Shown here in pieces: positions 25,612 to 35,807 of a stretch of 43,995 bases of DNA. The stretch covers positions 1 to 43,995 of the forward strand of contig CAMYTM010000001.1 of assembly GCA_947297555.1 (NCBI GenBank). The letters are read 5' to 3'. The stretch comes from an uncultured Mycoplasmatota bacterium. GTDB taxonomy: Bacteria > Bacillota_I > Bacilli_A > RF39 > UBA660. The number at the start of each line of letters is the position of its first letter. Positions within the stretch are counted from its first letter, which is position 1. A program made the position numbers and the translations under genes. Under the pieces are notes generated by a model. It saw only the letters and a program-made list of their open reading frames with translations, was not told the DNA's origin and searched no databases.

Positions 25612-28600
25612 ATGAAACCAGAAGAATATTATAAGGTAATAAGTGATGAGCTGGCTAAAATTAAAGTGTTAATTGACACAGAAAACAGTATAAATTTGCT
25701 CGATAAAAACATTTTTTTAGAGGATATACTAGCTAATATACTAAATATCATATATGGTTTATCTCTGGTTAATACGAATTTTAATATTAGTAACTATCCA
25801 TCTATTGACTTAAAAGATGAAATTAATAAAACTGCTGTTCAAGTCACTACAAATGTTACTAGGATTAAAGTTCAAAATACGTTGGATACTTTTTTTAAAA
25901 AAGGATATGATAAAACTTTTGATAGGTTGTTTATTGTTGTGTTTGATAATCATTCTTACAGAGGAGAGTTTATTTTATCAAGTAAATTTAATTTTAACAA
26001 GGACGATAACATAATTACTTACGAAAAACTATTAAAAATTATTAAATCTTTAGCTGACGATAAATTAAAAAGAATATATGACTATATTGATATAGCATTA
26101 AAGGAAAACATTTATAATTTATACTGGATGAAAAAAAATACAATTAAATCATTAAATAATTTGGACAAAAGATACAATAGAAAGCTAAATGTTTTTAATG
26201 AAGAAACAAATAAAATTAAGATGTTTTTTTCCCAAGAAGATTGCAAAAAAGAAATAATTAACATGATAGAAGCAATAATTATCCTTATTGAAAATAATGA
26301 TATTAAAACGAATTTTAAAATTAATGAAATAGTTAATGATTTTACATTAATTACAATAAATGAAAAATTAGAAGCATTATCTAGACTAGAGAAATCAGTA
26401 TGTAAAAACTTTGAAGAGAAAGGAAATGATTATTATGATTATAATAAAATACATAATTTTGAAACAGAATATTATTTGTTACTTGAAAAATTAAACAATT
26501 TAATAGCATTATATTTTTCAAAAGTTATTATATATAGTGGAGTAGCTGGTATTGGTAAAAGCCATACATTAGCATCCTTTGTTAACGAAGACTATATCTC
26601 TAAAAATTTTCCTGCATTATTAGTATTGGGACAAGATTTTAGTGATGGTAGCAATATAGAAAACCAATTTTGTGAAATAACATCTGGGAAAAATAATTTT
26701 GATGAATTGTTATTTTATTTAAATGAGTTAGGAAGAGTAAGAAACATTATAGTACCCATAATTATTGATGGTTTAAACGAAAGTAATGATAATAGTATAT
26801 GGAAAAAGGGATTAAATAATTTTATTAATGAAGTAGTAAAATATTCAAATTTAAAATTAGTATTATCTGTTAGGGAAACATATTTTGAATTCTGTATTCC
26901 AGAAGAAGTAAAGAATAGAAATGGAATTTTGGTATATAATCATGAAGGTTTTAATGGTAATAGTATAAAAGCTATAGAGGAATTTTTTGAATTTTATGGC
27001 ATTGATATTCCTATATTTCAAATTATACATAATGAATTTAAAAATCCATTGTTTTTAACAACATATTGTAATATTGTCAGCAAGTATAATATACAGATAA
27101 ATGAAAATGAATATAAAAATTTTATACAAATATTTCAAATGTACTTATATAAAATAAATGAAATATTTGTTGAAAAGTACAATTTATTAAATAAACCTAA
27201 TATTATTAAAGAAGTTTTGAATAACTATATACAAAAATGGGTAGAAAATAATAAATCTATAACTGAGAAAGAGTTTTTAACTCTTCTTAGTGAAATTAGT
27301 GAATTATATGATATAAGTAAAAGAGAAATACTTAACTTTGTTATTGAAAATGGATTGTTTTATAAGGAGAGACGATTTAATGAAGAAATTATTGTATTCA
27401 CATATGAAAGATATGAAAAAATCTGTTTAGCAATGTATTTATTAGAATCTATAAATTCAATTGATGAATTAAAACAATCAATAAATGATGGATTATTAAA
27501 AGAATATGTTGATTCATCAGATAAATTTGATAATGGAATATTAGAGGAATTGATAAATATTATTCAGGAAGATTTTAAAGTTGATTTTGTTAGTATTATT
27601 TCTTTTGACAAAATTAAATTTGACTATTTTATTAAAAAAGATTATATAAAAAGCCTTTTATGGTTCAAGGGACAATATGACATAAATATCATTATAAATA
27701 ATATAAAAGAATTATATAAAGATGAAGATTATGCTAATGAAATTATTGATGTATTCATAAAAATGTCATATTTAGAAACTAATCCATTAAATATAAAAAT
27801 ATTAAATGAATATATGTTAAAGTTATCAATGCCACAACTAGATTATAATTGGTCTATAGTTATAGATTCTTATTATTCTGATTTTAAAAAAGAATCAATT
27901 GATAATATTATTAATTATTGCTTAAATTATGGTAGTGAATATTTGAATGATAATACTATATATTTATTATCAGTATTATTTAGTTGGCTTTTAAGTTCAT
28001 CAAATAGATATTTAAGGGATATATCAACTAAATCCTTAACTAAATTATTATTAAATAATCATAAAGTATCTGTAGAATTACTTAAGAATTTTAAAAATGT
28101 TAATGATATGTATGTGTTGGAAAGAATAGTAGCAGCAATATATGGAAGTATAATAAGAAGTTCTAATAGTAATAATATTGAAGAATTATCTCATGAACTT
28201 TATAATGTAATTTATAAAAATGAAAAACCTATTGATAATGTAGTAATAAAAGTATACTCAAGAAAAATTTTTGCTTATATGAAAGAAAAATATCAGATAA
28301 GTCTTTATGACAATATAGAAAATGAAGCCAAATCAGAATGGTATCAACATCTACCTACTAATGATGAAATTGATAAATATGATGTTGATTATAAAGATGA
28401 GAATGTTGATAAAAGAAAATATTCTAATTCTGCAATAATTCATTCTATGGTAACTGAATATGGTAGAGGAACTAGTGCTTATGGAGATTTTGGAAGATAT
28501 GTATTAGGGTATTTTTTAAATCCATTTGCGTATGTGGTAGAAGATGTACAATTATTAGCAAATAAGGCAACAGAAAGAGTTTTTGACTATGGATATGATT

Positions 28601-29655
28601 ATAAATTATTTGGTAATTATGACTCTGCTGTTAAATATAATCAACATCGTCATGAACATTCAACTGAAAGAATAGGAAAAAAGTATCAATGGATAGCAAC
28701 ATATGAATTATTATCAAAACTATATGATAACTTTATTCCACATTATGATGTATATGATGATGATATAATTGATTTTGATAATAGAGAATATTTTGACAAA
28801 GATCATAAAAGGACTTTTGATGAATCAAGTATTCGATATGTAAAATATAATTTAGAAGAGGAGTTTAATAAACTGCTAACAATTGATACAACAAATTTTA
28901 TTTTAGAACAAGGCGACAAGAAAAATTATCTTGATAATAATAATTTTGATATTAATAATGAAGAAAACTATTCTGAATATGTTGTAAAAGACATTAATAA
29001 TATTAAATATATAAGCTTATTTAATTTATTCTCAGCTGAGGATAGAAACTTTAATTTAAAAAATGTTGATAGAAATTCTTTAACTATTGCGTGTACAGCC
29101 TTTGTATATTCAGATAAAGAAAAACTAGAAAAAAGTGATTATAAATATTATTCACAAGGTACTTATAATGAGACATTTAATATACAATTATTTGATATTC
29201 CCCAATCATCAGAATATAAATTAAATTATGATAGGAAATATCAAAATCAGGATTTACAAACTAGTTATAAGACATGCTATGAAGAATACATATGGGAAAA
29301 AGAATATGATGAATCAATCAGAAATCCGATTAAAATTTTAGTTCCGCAAAAATGGATTATTGATGATTTTTGTTTAGAACATAGAAATGAAGGAGAATGG
29401 TATAGAGATAATGAACTATTATGTTTTCAGCCATTATTGAAAGATGGTGAACAAGAATTAGTTATAAAATATGATGAATTTATTAAATTTTTAAAAGGCA
29501 AAAATTTAAATTTAGGTTGGACTATTTATTGTGAAAAATCTCATAATAATAATTATGTTTCTTGGAGAGTAAATTTATTTTATGATTTTAAAAATATGAA
29601 ATTTAACAATGAAGTTTATGATAAGGAAGAATGGGAATCTCGATCCTTATGGTAA
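25612..29655 (+). CDS. SMEK-domain STAND-type NTPase, probable phage defence
   Basis: The 1347-residue protein begins with a SMEK-type domain (about 1-150): YKVISDELAKIKVLID, then IDLKDEINKTAVQVTTN, the D-x(n)-Q-x-T pattern of that nuclease-like family. A P-loop NTPase follows: Walker A GVAGIGKS (310-317), Walker B VPIIIDGLNES (Asp386), then LKLVLSVRE. A long helical sensor part follows, and a C-terminal region (about 900-1347) with no family I know. The layout of N-terminal effector, central NTPase and C-terminal sensor is that of STAND defence proteins such as Avs. In the cell it would oligomerise on sensing a phage protein and cut nucleic acid. It has its own promoter and terminator. Confidence 0.8.
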   Translation: MKPEEYYKVISDELAKIKVLIDTENSINLLDKNIFLEDILANILNIIYGLSLVNTNFNISNYPSIDLKDEINKTAVQVTTNVTRIKVQNTLDTFFKKGYDKTFDRLFIVVFDNHSYRGEFILSSKFNFNKDDNIITYEKLLKIIKSLADDKLKRIYDYIDIALKENIYNLYWMKKNTIKSLNNLDKRYNRKLNVFNEETNKIKMFFSQEDCKKEIINMIEAIIILIENNDIKTNFKINEIVNDFTLITINEKLEALSRLEKSVCKNFEEKGNDYYDYNKIHNFETEYYLLLEKLNNLIALYFSKVIIYSGVAGIGKSHTLASFVNEDYISKNFPALLVLGQDFSDGSNIENQFCEITSGKNNFDELLFYLNELGRVRNIIVPIIIDGLNESNDNSIWKKGLNNFINEVVKYSNLKLVLSVRETYFEFCIPEEVKNRNGILVYNHEGFNGNSIKAIEEFFEFYGIDIPIFQIIHNEFKNPLFLTTYCNIVSKYNIQINENEYKNFIQIFQMYLYKINEIFVEKYNLLNKPNIIKEVLNNYIQKWVENNKSITEKEFLTLLSEISELYDISKREILNFVIENGLFYKERRFNEEIIVFTYERYEKICLAMYLLESINSIDELKQSINDGLLKEYVDSSDKFDNGILEELINIIQEDFKVDFVSIISFDKIKFDYFIKKDYIKSLLWFKGQYDINIIINNIKELYKDEDYANEIIDVFIKMSYLETNPLNIKILNEYMLKLSMPQLDYNWSIVIDSYYSDFKKESIDNIINYCLNYGSEYLNDNTIYLLSVLFSWLLSSSNRYLRDISTKSLTKLLLNNHKVSVELLKNFKNVNDMYVLERIVAAIYGSIIRSSNSNNIEELSHELYNVIYKNEKPIDNVVIKVYSRKIFAYMKEKYQISLYDNIENEAKSEWYQHLPTNDEIDKYDVDYKDENVDKRKYSNSAIIHSMVTEYGRGTSAYGDFGRYVLGYFLNPFAYVVEDVQLLANKATERVFDYGYDYKLFGNYDSAVKYNQHRHEHSTERIGKKYQWIATYELLSKLYDNFIPHYDVYDDDIIDFDNREYFDKDHKRTFDESSIRYVKYNLEEEFNKLLTIDTTNFILEQGDKKNYLDNNNFDINNEENYSEYVVKDINNIKYISLFNLFSAEDRNFNLKNVDRNSLTIACTAFVYSDKEKLEKSDYKYYSQGTYNETFNIQLFDIPQSSEYKLNYDRKYQNQDLQTSYKTCYEEYIWEKEYDESIRNPIKILVPQKWIIDDFCLEHRNEGEWYRDNELLCFQPLLKDGEQELVIKYDEFIKFLKGKNLNLGWTIYCEKSHNNNYVSWRVNLFYDFKNMKFNNEVYDKEEWESRSLW

Positions 29656-29685
29656 AAAATAATGATTAAAATTTACTGAGTTATT

Positions 29686-29721
29686 AAAAACAAATAGGCA
29701 AAAATTTTCCTATTTGTTTTT
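29686..29721 (+). terminator. Strong terminator after the STAND gene
   Basis: AAAAACAAATAGG (29686-29698) pairs perfectly with CCTATTTGTTTTT (29709-29721). It can work in both directions. Confidence 0.88.
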
Positions 29722-29801
29722 AAATTTAATATAAAATAAAAAGGACAAAATTGTTCTTTTATTAGAGGTAACTTAGTAGTCTTGTACAATATATCAAGCA
29801 T

Positions 29802-29848
29802 GGTGTCTACACACCCTAAAAGCTTGTTAGGGAGTATCCCTAAAACCC
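29802..29848 (+). other. Candidate transfer origin of element 2
   Basis: GGTGT-CTAC-ACACC, then CCCTAA...TTAGGG-AGTAT-CCCTAA and AACCC. The last part resembles 21095-21118 in element 1. It sits in a gene-free stretch of about 285 bases with no other obvious role. Confidence 0.35.
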
Positions 29849-29929
29849 ATTACAAATTAGTCTCTGAAAGTTAATAAAATTTCTAAATATAATTGTGAAA
29901 AGGACATTTACTAAAATATAAAATATTAG

Positions 29930-29935
29930 TATAAT
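29930..29935 (+). promoter_or_regulatory. -10 box for the AbiEi-Fic-mod-res operon
   Basis: TATAAT lies 28 bases before the chosen start at 29963. No clear -35 box is seen. An upstream ATG at 29942 would fall at the transcription start, which supports the later start. Confidence 0.5.
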
Positions 29936-29962
29936 ATTGTTATGAAAGTAAATGGTGGCTTT

Positions 29963-30544
29963 ATGAGCAATGAAGATAAAATTAAAGATTATTTAGATAA
30001 AAATTATGGTTATATAACAACTTCTGAAATATTGAGTATGAATATTAGCAAACCTTTAATTAAAAAATATGTTGAAAATGGATTATTAAGAAAAGTTTCA
30101 CATGGCTTATACATAGATAGCAATTTATTAGAAGATGATGAATACATTTTTCAAAGAAGATATCCCGAGGCAATATTTTCATATAATACAGCATTATATT
30201 TTCTTAATTTGTCTAATAGAGCTCCACATAAAATTGAAATAACTTTAAGTAATAGAAAGAGAATTAGTTGTGATTATGAAGTACATTATATTTCAGATAA
30301 ATATTATGATATTGGCATTATTGAAATAGAAAGCATGTTTGGTAACCCAATTAGAATTTATAATGCTGAAAGGTCTATTTGTGATATGTTACGAAATGGT
30401 GATTTTGAATTAGAATTACAAAATACTATTCTTAGAAATTATTTTAGAAGTAAAGATAGAGATCTTGATAAGCTTTTAGAGTATGCAAAAATATTTAAAA
30501 TTTACGATAAAGTCAATACTTTAGTTGAGTATGAAATGGGTTAG
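29963..30544 (+). CDS. AbiEi-like antitoxin domain protein
   Basis: The 193-residue protein has an N-terminal winged helix (about 1-50: GYITTSEILSM, KYVENGLLRKVSHGLYI), then the AbiEi body (FQRRYPEAIFSYNTALYFLNLS, APHKIEITLS, IRIYNAERSICDMLR). AbiEi proteins are DNA-binding antitoxins and autoregulators normally paired with the AbiEii nucleotidyltransferase. Here no AbiEii follows; the next gene, 12 bases downstream, is a Fic protein. GGTGG before 29963 decides the start. So it probably represses the operon and may neutralise the Fic protein. Confidence 0.88.
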   Translation: MSNEDKIKDYLDKNYGYITTSEILSMNISKPLIKKYVENGLLRKVSHGLYIDSNLLEDDEYIFQRRYPEAIFSYNTALYFLNLSNRAPHKIEITLSNRKRISCDYEVHYISDKYYDIGIIEIESMFGNPIRIYNAERSICDMLRNGDFELELQNTILRNYFRSKDRDLDKLLEYAKIFKIYDKVNTLVEYEMG

Positions 30545-30556
30545 GAGGTTTCTTAA

Positions 30557-31393
30557 ATGAGTGAAAAAGAATTAGATTCGAGTAATGTTGAATATACAAA
30601 AGAAATTAAGCCAGAAGGTTATGTAAAACAACTACAATGGGATATGGCTATTGGTCTTCAAGAAGTTGATAATTTAAAACCTTCTAAATATTTAGAAAAA
30701 TTATTAGAAGACAATGTAAGTGGTAAACTAACTATTAAACAAGTAGAAGAAGAATTAAGAGAATACTATATTGCAAAAGATAAAAAACAGGAATTAAATC
30801 ATAATGAATTAGAATGTGATTTTGTATCAACAAGAATTGTTGAATTGTTAGATAAAAATAATTTTGAATTATCAGTAGATTATTTAAAATATGTTCATAA
30901 ATATTTATTTCAGGATGTATATGAATTTGCAGGTGAATTTAGAAATATAGATTTTTCTAAACATGAAAAAATATTGAATAATGATTCAGTTGCTTATGGA
31001 GATTGCAAGACATTAAAAGAATCATTAGAATATGATATATCTTTGGAAAAAGAAAAGAATTATAAAAATATGAGTGTTGTAGAAGTGATAAATAATATCA
31101 CTAAATTCTCATCTAGCATATGGCAAGTTCATCCATTTAGAGAAGGTAATACTAGAACAACAGCATTATTTATAGAAAAATACTTAATTAGTTTAGGTTA
31201 TGAAGTAGATAATACTCTATTTAAAGATAGATCAGTTTATTTTAGAAATGCATTGGTTAGAAGTAATTATTTTAATAATTATTTAAATATTAAAGAAGAT
31301 AGTAGTTATTTAGTTAAATTTTATGAAAATTTATTATTAGGTAAGAATAATAATTTACATTCACAGGATTTAATTGTTAAAGAGTTATTTTAG
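30557..31393 (+). CDS. Fic family protein
   Basis: The 278-residue protein carries the Fic active site HPFREGNTRT (192-201), a full match to HxFx(D/E)GNxxR. Fic enzymes transfer AMP or another nucleotide part to Ser, Thr or Tyr of a target protein. The N-terminal region (about 40-75: LEDNVSGKLTIKQVEEEL) resembles the VbhA-type antitoxin helix, so self-inhibition is possible. The start follows GGAGG. It sits between the AbiEi-like gene and the methylase gene, only 16 bases from the latter. Confidence 0.92.
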   Translation: MSEKELDSSNVEYTKEIKPEGYVKQLQWDMAIGLQEVDNLKPSKYLEKLLEDNVSGKLTIKQVEEELREYYIAKDKKQELNHNELECDFVSTRIVELLDKNNFELSVDYLKYVHKYLFQDVYEFAGEFRNIDFSKHEKILNNDSVAYGDCKTLKESLEYDISLEKEKNYKNMSVVEVINNITKFSSSIWQVHPFREGNTRTTALFIEKYLISLGYEVDNTLFKDRSVYFRNALVRSNYFNNYLNIKEDSSYLVKFYENLLLGKNNNLHSQDLIVKELF

Positions 31394-31409
31394 AAGTGAG
31401 GTAATAGTT

Positions 31410-33284
31410 ATGGATTTTGATCAAATGAGTAAAGATGACTTGATTAATTATATAAAATCATTAAATGAAGAAAAATCAGGAAAATTGGGACTAATATGGG
31501 ATAGAGAAAAAGTGCCAGAAGATATTGTTTTGGAGTGCAACAAGAAAATTCCTGTATTAAAAAATATATCTGAAAAGAATATTATAACTTCTAACAATAA
31601 AAGTAATGATAATAACTTATTGATTGAAGGCGATAATTTTCATAGTTTAAGTGTTTTATCATATACACATAATGAAAGTATTGATGTTATATATATTGAT
31701 CCTCCATATAATACAGGAAGTGAAGATTTTGTATATAATGATAAATATGTTAATTTAGAAGATGGATATAGACATAGTAAATGGCTAAATTTTATGGATA
31801 AAAGACTTAAAATAGCAAGAAGACTATTAAAACAAGATGGCGTCATTTTTATATCCATTGATGATAATGAATATGCACAATTAAGATTATTATGTGATGA
31901 AATTTTTGGCGAAAATAATTTGCTTTCTACACACCATATGCAAGTTAGGTATGATAATAAAAGTCTAAATGAAGACAATGATTGGCAACCAGTAATGGAA
32001 TATGTTCTAATATATGCAAAAAGTAAATATTTATTCAAAGCAAATAAACAATACGAAGAATATGATCTTTCAAAATTTCAATATAAGATTACTGAACTAA
32101 CTAAAGGTACAACTTTAAAAATAGGTAATAAAACAGTTACTATCTTTAAAGATGGTGAATGGAAGATAGAAAAATGTAAAGGAAAAATCGGATTGTTAAA
32201 AGAAACTTGGGCATCAGGGAGTATAGTTAGACAAAGCGGTACTGCTGCAGAATTTTTGTCAAAATATTTGATTAAAAGAAAAGATCAAGATGGTTTAAAT
32301 GTTTTATATAAAATTCATAATATGGGAGAAGATGGATTAGGATATAGATATGTAACTGGTCCAAAGAGATATGATGCCATTCGTGGAAAGTTTTATTCTG
32401 GTGTTCCTTTAGATCGAATAAAGGAAATTGAAAATAATGGTTTCTCAAAAAAAACAAGGCCTATTTCAAATTACTATGATTTTAGTGCTGATTTTGGAAA
32501 TATACGAAATGAAGGTGGAATACCATTTAATAATGGCAAAAAACCAATTAAGATGTTAAAAGAGTTAATTAATTATCATCCAAATAAAAATGCATTAGTA
32601 TTGGACTTTTTTGCTGGATCAGGAAGTACTGGACATGCAGTATTAGAATTAAATAAAGAAGATGGAGGAGAAAGAAGGTTTATATTATGTACTAATAACG
32701 AAATTAGCTTAAAGGATGAAAAAGAATTTAAGAAAAAAAATAATATAAATGATGAAACTCTGATTGAATATAAGAAAAAAAATAATAAAAAATGGTTGAA
32801 ATTTATTGAAAAAAGGGGAATTTGTAATTCCATAACATATCCTAGAATTAATAATGTGATTAATGGATATAGAAGCAAAAAAGGATTAGGTGGAAATTTA
32901 CTATATTTTAAAACAGAATTCGTTGAAGTTAACGGCTCAAAAGACCAATTATATTATGATTTAACTGAAAAATGCATTCCAATGTTGTGTATAAAAGAAA
33001 ATACTCATGTTTTAGTTAGAAAAGATAACGAATATTGTATATATTCTAATGAAGAAAAGACAAAATATACTTGTGTCTATTTTGATGCTTTTGGAAATAA
33101 TTATAATAAATTTATAAATGATATTGAAAATATTTATGAATTTAAGGCATTATATATATTTACTTTAGGAAATGAAATAAATCAGAATGAACTAGTCGAT
33201 GTACACAATTATGAAGTGGAACCAATTCCATATAAAATTTTAGAGTTGTATAATAAAATAATTGATTTAAGCAGGGAGATATAA
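31410..33284 (+). CDS. mod: Type III restriction-modification methylase subunit (Mod)
   Basis: The 624-residue protein is an adenine-N6 DNA methyltransferase of the beta class: catalytic DPPY (97-100) comes first, a target recognition region follows (about 190-370), then the SAM site FFAGSGSTG (400-408). This order and the length are those of type III Mod. Mod recognises the asymmetric site, methylates one strand and forms the complex with Res. Start at 31410 follows GTGAGG; an ATG at 31374 lies inside the fic gene. The res gene begins two bases after its stop. Confidence 0.93.
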   Translation: MDFDQMSKDDLINYIKSLNEEKSGKLGLIWDREKVPEDIVLECNKKIPVLKNISEKNIITSNNKSNDNNLLIEGDNFHSLSVLSYTHNESIDVIYIDPPYNTGSEDFVYNDKYVNLEDGYRHSKWLNFMDKRLKIARRLLKQDGVIFISIDDNEYAQLRLLCDEIFGENNLLSTHHMQVRYDNKSLNEDNDWQPVMEYVLIYAKSKYLFKANKQYEEYDLSKFQYKITELTKGTTLKIGNKTVTIFKDGEWKIEKCKGKIGLLKETWASGSIVRQSGTAAEFLSKYLIKRKDQDGLNVLYKIHNMGEDGLGYRYVTGPKRYDAIRGKFYSGVPLDRIKEIENNGFSKKTRPISNYYDFSADFGNIRNEGGIPFNNGKKPIKMLKELINYHPNKNALVLDFFAGSGSTGHAVLELNKEDGGERRFILCTNNEISLKDEKEFKKKNNINDETLIEYKKKNNKKWLKFIEKRGICNSITYPRINNVINGYRSKKGLGGNLLYFKTEFVEVNGSKDQLYYDLTEKCIPMLCIKENTHVLVRKDNEYCIYSNEEKTKYTCVYFDAFGNNYNKFINDIENIYEFKALYIFTLGNEINQNELVDVHNYEVEPIPYKILELYNKIIDLSREI

Positions 33285-33286
33285 TT

Positions 33287-35587
33287 ATGAAAGAATTAAA
33301 AAGATATCAGGAGCAAGCAATAAAGCAGTTGATAACAGCTTCTAAAATGTTTTTTGAAACAGATAACAATGAAACTATTGTGTTTCAATCACCAACGGGC
33401 AGTGGTAAAACATTTATGATGACTAATTATATTTCTGAAATTATTAGAGATACGCAGTTGAATTTATGCTTTTTATGGGTATCAATTGGAAGTGGAAATT
33501 TACATGTTCAAAGTTATAATAGTGTTAAGAAAAATATATCATCACTTGTTGATTGTAGTTTGTTAGAAGAAGACTTTTTTGGAAAAAGAAAAAAAATTAA
33601 CAAAAATGAAATAGTGTTTTTAAATTGGGAAAAGATAAGGCAAAAGGATGGGATAACAGGACAATACACAAATAATGTTATGAAGGATAAGGATGATATA
33701 AATTTTATAGAAGTTCTTGAAAATACACGAAACAATGATACAAAAATAATATTAATTATAGATGAAAGTCACAAATCATCTAATACTATAAGAGCGAGAG
33801 AACTTAGAGATGAGATAATAAAACCTTTCCTAACAATAGAGATGAGTGCTACTCCAGTACTTACTTCAGATATGCAAATGAAAGTTACCGTAGATCCAAA
33901 CAAAGTAATAGAAGAAGGAATGATAAAGAAAGAAATTATCATAAATAAAGATATATCATCAATATCTAATGATGATATATTCTCACAAAATTTAATTTTA
34001 GAAAGTGCATATCAAAAACGTTTATATTTGAAAAAAATGTATGAAAAACAAAAAGCTAATATAAATCCATTAGTGTTAATACAATTACCAAATTCAGATG
34101 CTGGTGAAATTAAGAAAAAAGCAGTTTTAGATTTTTTGGAAAGCAAAAATATAAATATTGATAGTGGGAAAATTGGTATATGGTTGACAGAAGATAAGAT
34201 GAATATTGAAAGTGAAGAATTAACTAAAAATGACAGTAAAGTAGAATTCTTATTATTTAAGCAAGCTGTTGATACTGGATGGGATTGTCCTAGAGCACAG
34301 ATACTTGTGAAATTTAGAGAGTCAAATAGCATTATATTTGAAATTCAAACTGTTGGAAGAATACTAAGAATGCCTGAAGCAAAACATTACGATTGTGACG
34401 ATTTAAATATCGCATATGTTTATACAAATATAAAATCCATCGAAATAAAAAAAGAGGTTTATAATCCTAATATCATAAAATCTATTTGTTCCAAAAGAAT
34501 TGAAAATTATGAAAATATCAAATTGAGATCATATTATAAAAACAGAGTTGATTTTGGTGATATAACTAGTGAATATACAATGTTTTTTGAACGTGCCTTT
34601 TGTAGATTTTTCAAAATAGATTATAAAGATAATGAAATCCCAAATTACAAGGAATCATTAAAAAAATTAATGCAGAATGGAATTAAAACTAATTATGATG
34701 AAATGGATACTATCCTAAATAATATAGAGCTAGAAACAAATAATATTGACTCGGGAATGGTTGTAAGTGAAGATAGTGTAGTGTATATGAAATTATCACC
34801 AGATGACTTGGATATTAAATATAATAAAATTTTATTAAAGAATATAGGGAACTTTTCTCCTAGTAGATCTATCTCTAAATTAAAAACAGCAATATTATAT
34901 GTATTTAGAAAATATTTAAATATGAAACCTGCAGATGGCGGAATAACACTTATTCAAAATTTAATTGTTAGAAATGAGGAAATATTTGAAAAAATTTTGT
35001 CATTGGCTTTGGATGAATATAAAAGTTTTCATGAAAAAGATATTGAATTAAAAAATCCCGGCAGATATAATGATGATTGGGAAATTTTAACTAGCAAAAA
35101 TTATAATCCTGAAACTAATGTTGAGATAAAATCTAAATTATCAATTTATCAACCACTGTACTTGCCTTGTGATAATAATGGGAAGGTTGATGAACTAGAA
35201 CTAAAATTCATAGAATATTTAGAAGAAAATAATGAATTTATTAAATGGTTTTGGAAGAATGGTGACGAACATATGGAATCAAATTTTGGAATTAGGAAAG
35301 AAAATGGTTCTACTTTTCAACCAGATTTTATTATTTCATTTGTTGATGGAAGTATAGGAATATTTGATACAAAAGCAATTGGATTTAATGAAAATGATAA
35401 TATAAGTAAATCTAATGCACTATATAAATATGTATCTGATGAAAGATTTAAAGGAAAGAACATAGTTGGAGGTTTAGTTGTGTATACATCACAAGGTTTT
35501 AGATATTTCAGTGAATCACAATACAAGAGTTATAATGAATCTCCAGAAAGTTGGATGGATTTTGATGACTTTTTTAAAAAAATCTGA
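33287..35587 (+). CDS. res: Type III restriction endonuclease subunit (Res)
   Basis: The 766-residue protein is a superfamily 2 helicase-nuclease. RYQEQAIKQL (Q-motif), SPTGSGKT (Lys41), LIIDESHKSS (DExH box), EMSATPVL (motif III) and QTVGRILRMPEA (motif VI) are all present. The C-terminal nuclease has FQPDFIISF and IGIFDTKA, the PD-x(n)-D-x-K core. It translocates and cuts near two inversely oriented unmethylated sites. It is shorter than EcoP1I Res (about 970), but the domains look whole. Bases 35588-35807 after it hold small stems such as CTAGA-GTATT-TCTAG and no gene. Confidence 0.93.
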   Translation: MKELKRYQEQAIKQLITASKMFFETDNNETIVFQSPTGSGKTFMMTNYISEIIRDTQLNLCFLWVSIGSGNLHVQSYNSVKKNISSLVDCSLLEEDFFGKRKKINKNEIVFLNWEKIRQKDGITGQYTNNVMKDKDDINFIEVLENTRNNDTKIILIIDESHKSSNTIRARELRDEIIKPFLTIEMSATPVLTSDMQMKVTVDPNKVIEEGMIKKEIIINKDISSISNDDIFSQNLILESAYQKRLYLKKMYEKQKANINPLVLIQLPNSDAGEIKKKAVLDFLESKNINIDSGKIGIWLTEDKMNIESEELTKNDSKVEFLLFKQAVDTGWDCPRAQILVKFRESNSIIFEIQTVGRILRMPEAKHYDCDDLNIAYVYTNIKSIEIKKEVYNPNIIKSICSKRIENYENIKLRSYYKNRVDFGDITSEYTMFFERAFCRFFKIDYKDNEIPNYKESLKKLMQNGIKTNYDEMDTILNNIELETNNIDSGMVVSEDSVVYMKLSPDDLDIKYNKILLKNIGNFSPSRSISKLKTAILYVFRKYLNMKPADGGITLIQNLIVRNEEIFEKILSLALDEYKSFHEKDIELKNPGRYNDDWEILTSKNYNPETNVEIKSKLSIYQPLYLPCDNNGKVDELELKFIEYLEENNEFIKWFWKNGDEHMESNFGIRKENGSTFQPDFIISFVDGSIGIFDTKAIGFNENDNISKSNALYKYVSDERFKGKNIVGGLVVYTSQGFRYFSESQYKSYNESPESWMDFDDFFKKI

Positions 35588-35807
35588 TATAATTAAATTA
35601 GGGTACGAGGAGTGTGCTCGGAAAAGTCGACTTTATTAAAGGAAGTTTATGCAATGTTCTTAATAAGAACTTAACAAGAATGAAGTGCCAAAATTAAAGG
35701 GAAGTACTAGAGTATTTCTAGAATTGATGTACTATTCTTTGTTCAGTTCTTTTTCTTATGCTCTAAAATACTGACAAATAATAGACTATTAAGGTAATCT
35801 TATATCA

